From contig CALAHA010000404.1 in NCBI GenBank assembly GCA_937891565.1, forward strand, positions 1-5,718: 5,718 nt of DNA. Direction: 5' to 3'. Position numbers and translations under genes: made by a program. Each line of letters opens with the position of its first letter. The first letter of the stretch is position 1. Shown here piece after piece: positions 1 to 4,844 of this stretch. The DNA is from an uncultured Ilumatobacter sp. (lineage in GTDB: Bacteria; Actinomycetota; Acidimicrobiia; Acidimicrobiales; Ilumatobacteraceae). Under the pieces are notes generated by a model that did not search any database, had not been told where the DNA came from, and worked only from the letters and a program-made list of their open reading frames with translations.

Positions 1-879
1 GAAGAGATGGGCCGCAGCCTGCTGTGTGCACCGTTCTTCTCGACCGTCGTGCTGGCTGCCAACGCGCTGATCCTTTCTGGTGACGACGCTGCCAAGCAGG
101 CCCACCTCCCGGGCATCGCTGCGGGCACCACCAAGGCCACGGTTGCCTTCACCGAGCCGAACGGCAAGTGGGACGAATCAGGTATCGAAGCAACCGCTGA
201 TGCCAATGGCAAGATCACCGGCACCAAGAGCTTCGTGCTCGATGGCAACACCGCTGACCTGATCATTGTCGCAGCCAAGACTGCAGCCGGCACGAGCCTG
301 TTCGCTGTCGCCGGTGACGCTGCTGGCCTCACCAAGACGGCGCTGTCCACGATGGATCAGACCCGCAAGCAGGCCAAGCTCGACCTCGATGGTGTGCAGG
401 GCACGCTCATTGGAACCGATGGCGGCGGCTGGGCGATCCTTCAGGGGATGCTCGACCTCGCAGCCGTCGGCCTCGCCGCCGAGCAGGTTGGCGGAGCGCA
501 GATGGTGCTCGACATGGCCGTCGAGTACGCCAAGGTCCGCGTGCAGTTCGGTCGCCCGATCGGTTCGTTCCAGGCCATCAAGCACAAGTGTGCCGACATG
601 CTCCTCGAAGTCGAGTCGGCCAAGTCCGCTGCCTACTACGGCATGTGGTGCGCCGCGGAGATGAACGACGAGCTCGCCTCGACCGCTTCGCTCGCCAAGG
701 CCTACTGCTCGGAGGCGTACTTCCACGCCGCAGCCGAGAACATCCAGATCCACGGTGGTATCGGCTTCACCTGGGAGCACCCGGCGCACCTCTACTTCAA
801 GCGTGCCAAGAGCTCCGAGCTGCTGTTCGGTGACCCGACGTACCATCGCGAGCAGCTCGCACAGCGCATCGGTATCTGA
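1..879 (+). CDS. Acyl-CoA dehydrogenase, C-terminal part (5' end outside window)
   Basis: This FAD-dependent enzyme would oxidise an acyl-CoA to the 2,3-enoyl-CoA in the cytoplasm. The frame is open from base 1, and the Met codon at base 7 lies inside the conserved helical region (EEMGRSLL), so about 290 residues of a roughly 370-400 residue family protein are visible. Counting from that Met: the middle beta domain is at about 45-135, with a VAFTEP segment; FGRPIGSFQAIKH is at 181-193, the usual start of the C-terminal helical bundle; IHGGIGFTWEHP is at 248-259. Glu257 (bases 775-777) aligns with the catalytic Glu of medium-chain acyl-CoA dehydrogenase (Glu376 in NTEYP), so this subunit looks catalytically competent. 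The GGIGFTWEH style is common in actinobacterial FadE proteins of lipid and steroid side-chain breakdown, some of which work as two-gene heterotetramers. Substrate and partner cannot be read here. Two stem-loops follow the TGA. Confidence 0.93.
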   Translation, partial: EEMGRSLLCAPFFSTVVLAANALILSGDDAAKQAHLPGIAAGTTKATVAFTEPNGKWDESGIEATADANGKITGTKSFVLDGNTADLIIVAAKTAAGTSLFAVAGDAAGLTKTALSTMDQTRKQAKLDLDGVQGTLIGTDGGGWAILQGMLDLAAVGLAAEQVGGAQMVLDMAVEYAKVRVQFGRPIGSFQAIKHKCADMLLEVESAKSAAYYGMWCAAEMNDELASTASLAKAYCSEAYFHAAAENIQIHGGIGFTWEHPAHLYFKRAKSSELLFGDPTYHREQLAQRIGI

Positions 880-884
880 GAACT

Positions 885-904
885 TCAGCGCCACCCGGCG
901 CTGA
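885..904 (+). terminator. Stem-loop just after the acyl-CoA dehydrogenase stop
   Basis: A perfect 8-bp stem (TCAGCGCC with GGCGCTGA) closes an ACCC tetraloop and starts five bases after the TGA. No T run follows, so it may act as an RNA 3'-end stabiliser or as the first of two tandem terminator hairpins. Its tip AGCGCCACCCGG recurs in the hairpin at 2709-2744. Confidence 0.55.
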
Positions 905-914
905 CCTGAACATG

Positions 915-946
915 ACCGCCCGGCTCACTCGTGAGCCGGGCGGTTT
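915..946 (+). terminator. Rho-independent terminator of the acyl-CoA dehydrogenase gene
   Basis: A 13-bp perfect inverted repeat (ACCGCCCGGCTCA with TGAGCCGGGCGGT) flanks a CTCG loop and runs directly into TTT. It lies 35 bases after the stop codon. This is the usual G+C-rich actinobacterial form with a short T tract. Confidence 0.85.
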
Positions 947-979
947 CGCGTTGACGGCTGCTGTGGTCGGTCCCTGGCC

Positions 980-985
980 TAGAGT
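980..985 (+). promoter_or_regulatory. -10 element TAGAGT, leaderless promoter of the 992 gene
   Basis: TAGAGT fits the actinobacterial TANNNT -10 consensus. Six bases (TTTTTGT less the hexamer's T) separate it from the ATG at 992, so transcription would start at or next to the start codon. No Shine-Dalgarno sequence is present. A TTGACG at 951-956 is 23 bases upstream, too far for a standard -35. Confidence 0.6.
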
Positions 986-991
986 TTTTGT

Positions 992-1453
992 ATGCCTGTG
1001 ATCACGATTGTGTTTGCTCTTGTGTCGGTGCTCTTGGTTTTCGTGATTGCAGCCGGGTCGGTCGGGCGTGAGGCGCATCGGCTTGATTCGGTGGCGCCGC
1101 GTGCGGTGTACCTGCCCGACGAGGCAGTCGACTTCGTGTGCGACCGACTGCCACAAGAGAGCCAGGCCCGGCTCACGCCTGGTGAAGTTGAACAGCTCTT
1201 GCGCTTCCACATGCAGTGGCTGCACGCCCAAGGGTTGCAGCCCGACAAAGTTGTCGATCGCAAACAGGGCATGGACGACACGGTGGTGGTGACCGAAGAC
1301 AGCCTCACGGCCTACCTGCTTGGCGAGTCCGAACGAAACAACCTTGAGTTGCTCGATGACGTCGACGCCGTCCACGTCGTTGAAGCGCACCTCGCCTACT
1401 TCGATGCGATTGGAGCGGTTGGTCCGCAGGCCCCGCTCGACGACGTGATCTAG
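992..1453 (+). CDS. Membrane-anchored protein of unknown function, 153 aa
   Basis: I do not recognise a named family. Residues 2-23 form one uncharged hydrophobic helix (VITIVFALVSVLLVFVIAA) followed by GREAHR. With an uncharged N-terminus and basic residues after the helix, the remaining roughly 125 residues are probably cytoplasmic, but an uncleaved signal anchor cannot be excluded. The soluble part is acidic and mostly helical, with segments at about 40-52 (YLPDEAVDFVCDR), 62-80 (PGEVEQLLRFHMQWLHAQ) and 123-145 (ending AHLAYFDAIGAVG). The general look matches small conserved hypothetical proteins that I associate with Acidimicrobiia, but that is recollection, not a search. The start at 992 is supported by the -10 element immediately upstream. 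The gene is monocistronic and convergent with the methyltransferase gene, with only 35 bases between the stops and no clear terminator there. Confidence 0.78.
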   Translation: MPVITIVFALVSVLLVFVIAAGSVGREAHRLDSVAPRAVYLPDEAVDFVCDRLPQESQARLTPGEVEQLLRFHMQWLHAQGLQPDKVVDRKQGMDDTVVVTEDSLTAYLLGESERNNLELLDDVDAVHVVEAHLAYFDAIGAVGPQAPLDDVI

Positions 1454-1488
1454 CTCAGTCCCTGTAGCTCGGTCTGGCCATTTTGGGT

Positions 1489-2421
1489 TCAGCCTCGTCG
1501 GCGGAGCTTCTTATAGATCGCTCGGCCTTTGGGGCCAGCAACGGCGGCGGCCTTGGCCCGGCCCTGGTGCACGTAGCGCATTGGGCCGGTCGGCTGGTTC
1601 TTCAGAGCTTCGACGTGGGAGCGCAGTACTGCGAGTTCGTTGGCAGCATTGGACGCAGCGTTGAGCGCAGCTTCATTGGCAACTGCGACTTCGGCTTCTT
1701 GGCCCATGCGGGCGTCGCGTTGCGCTTCGAGCTCGGTGGTCAGAGCGCCGAGGGTGACGCCGGCAAGCACGCTGGCCTCGGCCGGGCCGGGCGTTGATTG
1801 CCACTGCGTTGTGAGGTCGTCGATCGTGGGGAGTACATCGGCAAGTAGCGCGCGTTGCAGCACCGAACGACGACCAAACTCGTCGCGGCCTGCCTGGTCG
1901 CTGACCGGCTTGCGGACGACGAGGATCGAATCCTCCCAGTCGTAATTGCCCCAGTCAGTGAAGGCATCGACGAGATCGCAACCGACGTACTTCGCCAGAG
2001 CGACGAAACCGTCGCGGTAGAAGCGCCAGCAGTCGAGAGGGTAGCGATGTTCGAACCCGCCTGATGGAGCGATGATCACGGCGAGGCCACCTGGCTTGAT
2101 GGCCCGCACGATCTCGAACATCGATGCCCAGAAGTATTCGACGTGCTCGAACGCCTGACCGGAGATAACGAGGTCGACCGAGTCACTTGGAACTTCGGTC
2201 CAGTCATATGCGTTGTCGACCTGAATGTCGACGTTGATGCCGGCTGCGATGTCGAGCCCGCGATAGTTCCATCCATTGGCATCGAAGAGGCCCTTGTACG
2301 ACAGGCCCTGGTCGCCAACGACCTGGGCGCCGAAGTCGAGGATTTCGAGCGGCTGATCTCGGTACGGGGCCAGGTGGACACGGACGAATGCGTCCATCTT
2401 CTCGTACGAGGAGTCATGCAT
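1489..2421 (-). CDS. SAM-dependent methyltransferase with coiled-coil and basic tail, 310 aa
   Basis: This is a class I methyltransferase; the substrate is unknown. From the chosen Met: motif I is LEILDFGAQ at 25-33, a variant of the usual Gly-rich loop; the acidic end of strand 2 is GLDIAAG at 55-61; VDLVISGQAFEHVEYFW at 82-98 and IKPGGLAVIIAPSGG at 108-122 are the type-11 methyltransferase strand 4-5 signatures; HRYPLDCWRFYRDG at 125-138 resembles methyltransferases found near glycan genes. The domain ends at about 172. A heptad-like Ala/Glu-rich helix follows at about 225-275, then a basic tail ending KKLRRRG, which could bind membrane or nucleic acid. The ATG at 2421 (MHDSSYEKM) is preferred because a TANNNT box lies 8 bases upstream and the family usually begins near this motif. 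The frame stays open to a TTG at 2616 (375 aa), but codon bias weakens there. Proximity to galE suggests sugar or surface-glycan methylation; this is inference. Confidence 0.85.
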   Translation of the reverse strand: MHDSSYEKMDAFVRVHLAPYRDQPLEILDFGAQVVGDQGLSYKGLFDANGWNYRGLDIAAGINVDIQVDNAYDWTEVPSDSVDLVISGQAFEHVEYFWASMFEIVRAIKPGGLAVIIAPSGGFEHRYPLDCWRFYRDGFVALAKYVGCDLVDAFTDWGNYDWEDSILVVRKPVSDQAGRDEFGRRSVLQRALLADVLPTIDDLTTQWQSTPGPAEASVLAGVTLGALTTELEAQRDARMGQEAEVAVANEAALNAASNAANELAVLRSHVEALKNQPTGPMRYVHQGRAKAAAVAGPKGRAIYKKLRRRG

Positions 2422-2429
2422 GAGATGCG

Positions 2430-2435
2430 ACGTTA
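2430..2435 (-). promoter_or_regulatory. Possible -10 element TAACGT for the methyltransferase gene
   Basis: On the minus strand, TAACGT fits TANNNT and lies 8 bases before the ATG at 2421. That is the same spacing as at the 2827 gene. It would give a leaderless or near-leaderless transcript, and it is part of the reason for choosing the 2421 start. The motif is short and could be chance. Confidence 0.35.
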
Positions 2436-2452
2436 CCGCCCAGGCCATCTCC

Positions 2453-2466
2453 TCAAAATGTTTTGA
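2453..2466. repeat. Dyad TCAAAA-TG-TTTTGA
   Basis: A perfect 6-bp inverted repeat with a 2-base centre lies just upstream of the preferred methyltransferase start and its -10 element. It could be an operator half-site pair for a homodimeric repressor, or chance. Confidence 0.35.
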
Positions 2467-2506
2467 AACCGACAAGACACGGCCCGAGTCGGTGTGCTGA
2501 AATAAA

Positions 2507-2531
2507 TGGACCAGAGAGAGGAGGTGGTCCA
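2507..2531. repeat. Stem-loop TGGACCA / TGGTCCA
   Basis: Seven-base perfect arms at 2507-2513 and 2525-2531 enclose an 11-base purine-only loop that contains AGGAGG on the plus strand. It is short but exact. The function is unknown. Confidence 0.35.
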
Positions 2532-2599
2532 GATAATGCCACATAGTTATTACGGGATCCTGGAGGTGGTTGGCCGCTAGGTCGACAGGCTGGATCGCC

Positions 2600-2615
2600 T
2601 GGCGAATTTTCGCCA
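2600..2615. repeat. Dyad TGGCGAA-TT-TTCGCCA
   Basis: Seven-base perfect inverted arms with a 2-base centre sit in the divergent gap. This is operator-like symmetry without a recognised regulator family. Confidence 0.35.
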
Positions 2616-2659
2616 ACCCCGCTGTACGTCATTGCCGCAGTTGATCCCGGTGGTGTGTT

Positions 2660-2673
2660 GAACTCTTGAGTTC
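2660..2673. repeat. Dyad GAACTC-TT-GAGTTC
   Basis: Six-base perfect inverted arms with a 2-base centre. GAAC and GTTC are separated by six bases rather than the four of a Gram-positive LexA box, so an SOS operator is not supported. A different regulator site or chance remains possible. Confidence 0.35.
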
Positions 2674-2708
2674 GGCTCATGATGTCGTGCAGTCCCAAAC
2701 AGTTGTGT

Positions 2709-2744
2709 GCAACGCCCGAGCGCCACCCGGTGCTCGGGCGTTGC
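2709..2744. terminator. Strong hairpin, terminator-like, with no clear upstream gene
   Basis: Thirteen perfect base pairs (GCAACGCCCGAGC with GCTCGGGCGTTGC) continue inward through one G-T and two G-C pairs to an ACCC loop, about 16 pairs in all. There is no T run on either strand. It looks like an actinobacterial G+C-rich terminator, yet it lies between two divergent genes. It might end an unannotated small RNA, or insulate the two promoters. Confidence 0.6.
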
Positions 2745-2812
2745 CGCGTCCCGGCCAGGTTGTCAGCCAGATCGTCAGCCGATGTGGTCTGGGCTGCTGC
2801 GCCTTGGTCCGA

Positions 2813-2818
2813 TAGATT
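2813..2818 (+). promoter_or_regulatory. -10 element TAGATT, near-leaderless promoter of the 2827 gene
   Basis: TAGATT fits TANNNT and ends 8 bases before the ATG at 2827. There is no Shine-Dalgarno sequence. It supports the short 74-residue reading over an in-frame upstream start at 2707, which would run through the 2709-2744 hairpin. No standard -35 is seen. Confidence 0.6.
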
Positions 2819-2826
2819 CGTTGCTG

Positions 2827-3051
2827 ATGGATCATCACCCGAAGTTTGAAGAGAGCCGGTTTCTGGGCGACAAGCGCACCCAGCTTGTTTATGACCTCCA
2901 ATCGTGGGAAGACGACGATGTCATCAACGAATTCGTTGGTCTCGGCGTGGCGCTGTGTTTCAGCCCCGACGAGCTGCCCGAAGCCCGCAACCGCGGTTAC
3001 ACGCTCGCCACGCCGGGCAAGAAGCGCATGCTCCGCGCTCCCCGAGCCTGA
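2827..3051 (+). CDS. Small protein of unknown function, 74 aa
   Basis: I do not recognise this protein. It is soluble, with no signal peptide, membrane helix or Cys/His metal cluster. It has a charged N-terminal half with FLGDKRTQLVYDLQSW at 12-27, an acidic stretch WEDDDVINEF at 27-36, a short hydrophobic core at 37-45, the phrase FSPDELPEARNRGY at 45-58, and a basic tail (PGKKRMLRAPR at 63-73). Good codon bias and a -10 element placed 8 bases upstream support it as a real gene. The frame extends to an ATG at 2707, but the added 40 residues are Arg/Pro-rich and cover the hairpin, so I reject that start. The next gene begins 15 bases after its stop on the same strand, so the two are probably co-transcribed. 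Confidence 0.75.
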   Translation: MDHHPKFEESRFLGDKRTQLVYDLQSWEDDDVINEFVGLGVALCFSPDELPEARNRGYTLATPGKKRMLRAPRA

Positions 3052-3066
3052 AGTCGTTGGCCGACT

Positions 3067-3852
3067 ATGCCTGGGATGAACGAGCGGTTCGATTCGAACG
3101 GTCTGTCACTCGCATGTCATGTAGCTCAACCGCCCGATGACGCTCGGTCGGGCCCCGGGGTCATTCTCTGCCACGGGTTTCCCATTGGTCCCCTCGATGC
3201 CCAGTTGTCGGCTGGGACATTTCCGCAACTGATCGATCGCATTGCGAGCGGGATTGGTTGCGTCGCGATGACGTTCAACTTCCGAGGATGCGGCGAGAGC
3301 GAAGGCGACTTCTCGTTGCAAGGCTGGGTCGATGACCTGCGCAACGCGATTTCGCATCTCGAGAGTGTGAGTAAGCCGAAGGGCGTGATTTTGGTCGGCA
3401 CGAACACCGGCGGCTCGATTGCGGTCTGCGTCGGCGCCGACGATCCGCGAGTCAGCGCGCTTGGTTTGCTCAGCCCGCGAGCTGACTTCGACGACTGGGC
3501 CGATCATCCTCGTCGCTTCCTCGAACACGCACGTGAGATCGGTGCGATCAAAAAACCGCAGTTCCCGGAGTCGGTTGACGAGTGGGCCCGCGAGTTCCGG
3601 CGTTTCCGGCCGGTGGCGTCAGCTCGACGGTTCGCCCCGCGTCCAATGATGGTGATGCACGGTGAAGACGACGACTCGGTGCCCGTGTCCGACGCCCGCC
3701 AGCTGGTCAACGCGCACGACAATGCCGAGCTCAGCCTGTTTGCCGGCGCCGGCCACCGCCTACGTCACGACCCGCGAGCGGTTGCGGTGTTGATTGGCTG
3801 GCTCGATCGGATGCGGTCGGTGACCGTGCATCCGGCGGCTGAGAACGCCTAG
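3067..3852 (+). CDS. Alpha/beta-hydrolase-fold protein lacking the nucleophile Ser, 261 aa
   Basis: The fold is clear. VILCHGFP at 32-39 is the oxyanion-loop strand, FNFRGCGESEGDF at 70-82 is the family signature after strand 4, and HGEDDDSVP at 198-206 carries the acid, Asp202 by alignment to HGxxDxxVP. GAGHRLRHDP at 227-236 carries the catalytic His230. The nucleophile elbow, normally GxSxG, reads GTNTGG at 111-116, with Asn113 (AAC, bases 3403-3405) where Ser should be. Acid and His are thus kept while the nucleophile is replaced. It may be a non-hydrolytic binding protein, use another chemistry, or carry a recent substitution, since AGC would restore Ser. There is no signal peptide, so it is cytoplasmic. 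The start is ATG 3067; ATG 3076 is an alternative, and neither has a good Shine-Dalgarno sequence, which fits coupling to the 74-aa gene 15 bases upstream. It ends in a CTAG shared with the opposing galE stop. Confidence 0.88.
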   Translation: MPGMNERFDSNGLSLACHVAQPPDDARSGPGVILCHGFPIGPLDAQLSAGTFPQLIDRIASGIGCVAMTFNFRGCGESEGDFSLQGWVDDLRNAISHLESVSKPKGVILVGTNTGGSIAVCVGADDPRVSALGLLSPRADFDDWADHPRRFLEHAREIGAIKKPQFPESVDEWAREFRRFRPVASARRFAPRPMMVMHGEDDDSVPVSDARQLVNAHDNAELSLFAGAGHRLRHDPRAVAVLIGWLDRMRSVTVHPAAENA

Positions 3853-4844
3853 CGGCTGCCGTCGAGCTGGCTCAGGTGCCACTCGTACGCCGTCTGAACA
3901 ATCGCTGCGAGATCATGCTTGGCTGACCAACCGAGTGTTTTGAGCGCATGATCGGGGTTCGCGTAGGTCGACACTGGGTCCCCGGTGCGTCGTGCAACGA
4001 CGTCGTGTCGAACCGGGCGACCCGCGATTGCTGCAGTGGCATTGATCACTTCGAAGACCGACGATCCTGTTCCGGTGCCGACATTGACAGCGGTCGACGT
4101 GCCACCGTTGCCGAGGTACGTCAGGGCCTTGACGTGGGCATCGGCGAGGTCTTCAACGTGGATGTAGTCGCGGATGCAGGTGCCATCAGGCGTGGCGTAG
4201 TCGTTGCCAAAAACCTTGAGCTGATAGTCGTCGAGCAGCACGGCCTTCATTGCCAGTGGGATGAGGTTGAAGCTGTAGGTCCAGTCTTCGCCGATGCGAC
4301 CGTCGAAGCTCGCGCCGGCCGCGTTGAAGTACCGCAGGCTGACCGAGTTCAGGCCGTTGGTGACGCCGTACCACGAGAGGATCTTTTCGACCATTGCCTT
4401 CGACTCGGCGTAGACGCTCTCCGGGCGGATGGCGGCGTCCTCGGTGACGGGAACAGTCTCGGGGGTGCCGTTGACGGAACACGATGACGAGAACACGACG
4501 TCGCTGACGCCTGATGCAAGGCAGGCTTCGACGAGCTCGACGGTGCCTGCCACGTTGTTGCGCCAGTACTTGGCGGGGCTCTCCATTGACTCACCGACCG
4601 CCTTGTAGGCAGCGAAATGGACGAGTTGGGTGACGCCGTGCTCGTTGCATGTGGCGGTGACGAGGTCTTGATCAGCAATGTTGCCGACGACGAGCGGCGC
4701 GTCGATGACTGCCTCACGGCGCCCGAGTTCGAGTGAATCCAACACCACGACATCGCGACCGGCTGCGCGCAGCGAACGGACGGTGTGTGAGCCGATGTAC
4801 CCGGCGCCGCCGGTGACGAGAACGGTTCCGTCGAGGGAGCTCAT
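3849..4844 (-). CDS. galE: UDP-glucose 4-epimerase, 331 aa
   Basis: This short-chain-dehydrogenase-family enzyme interconverts UDP-glucose and UDP-galactose using bound NAD+. The length is typical. From the chosen Met: VLVTGGAGYIGSHT at 8-21 is the NAD-binding Rossmann loop; HFAAYKAVGES at 77-87 is a GalE signature; FSSSCSVNG at 118-126 includes the catalytic Ser121; VYAESK at 144-149 supplies Tyr145 and Lys149; LRYFNAAGA at 170-178 and RDYIHVEDLA at 225-234 bind the sugar nucleotide. Two details differ from E. coli: Asn125 replaces the usual Tyr of the VYG motif, and Thr293 sits at the position of E. coli Tyr299 / human Cys307, which controls acceptance of N-acetylated sugars. ATG 4844 is chosen because it precedes the Rossmann strand and overlaps the upstream stop as ATGA; the frame's 77 upstream residues overlap the neighbouring gene and are not real. 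It is the last gene of the leftward operon. Confidence 0.93.
   Translation of the reverse strand: MSSLDGTVLVTGGAGYIGSHTVRSLRAAGRDVVVLDSLELGRREAVIDAPLVVGNIADQDLVTATCNEHGVTQLVHFAAYKAVGESMESPAKYWRNNVAGTVELVEACLASGVSDVVFSSSCSVNGTPETVPVTEDAAIRPESVYAESKAMVEKILSWYGVTNGLNSVSLRYFNAAGASFDGRIGEDWTYSFNLIPLAMKAVLLDDYQLKVFGNDYATPDGTCIRDYIHVEDLADAHVKALTYLGNGGTSTAVNVGTGTGSSVFEVINATAAIAGRPVRHDVVARRTGDPVSTYANPDHALKTLGWSAKHDLAAIVQTAYEWHLSQLDGSR

Larger units (their letters stand above)
2422..2826. other. 405-base divergent intergenic region
   Basis: I find no convincing gene here. The methyltransferase frame remains open up to 2616, but bases 2450-2560 are richer in A/T and third-position bias is weaker than inside the gene, so this is more likely leader or promoter DNA. 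The region holds three short perfect dyads (2453-2466, 2600-2615, 2660-2673), a 7-bp stem-loop at 2507-2531, a strong hairpin at 2709-2744, and the -10 element of the rightward gene at 2813-2818. GTCAGCC occurs twice, at 2762-2768 and 2774-2780. Confidence 0.6.

Noticed and set aside
178..894. Long minus-strand frame of 238 codons opposite the acyl-CoA dehydrogenase
   Set aside because: It is the antisense shadow of a well-supported gene in G+C-rich DNA, with no motif of its own.
2506..2580. Plus-strand 24-codon frame with AGGAGG ahead of its inner ATG, containing SYYGILEV, which loosely resembles the start of a J-domain
   Set aside because: It stops after 24 codons, the continuation in other frames does not give the HPD motif, and the purine run is the loop of a stem-loop. 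Chance resemblance is more likely.
2660..2673. LexA/SOS box
   Set aside because: GAAC and GTTC are six bases apart instead of four, and no SOS gene is adjacent.
2453..2698. Minus-strand 81-codon frame, Pro/Gly-rich
   Set aside because: It has low-complexity composition, no codon bias, and no family resemblance, and it crosses the dyads of the divergent gap.
2660..2700. tRNA T-arm-like GAGTTCGGCTC
   Set aside because: The flanking bases do not form a T stem, and no acceptor or anticodon stem can be built on either strand.
2762..2780. Direct repeat GTCAGCC twice, 12 bases apart, upstream of the 2813 -10 element
   Set aside because: Seven bases is too short to claim as a regulator site without comparative data. 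It is recorded only in the intergenic description.
2707..2826. Upstream extension of the 74-aa gene to ATG 2707
   Set aside because: The added residues are Arg/Pro-rich and run through the strong hairpin and the -10 element. The 2827 start fits the promoter.
3948..4487. Plus-strand frame of 179 codons opposite galE
   Set aside because: It is a shadow of galE in high-GC DNA. galE carries all expected motifs, and this frame carries none.
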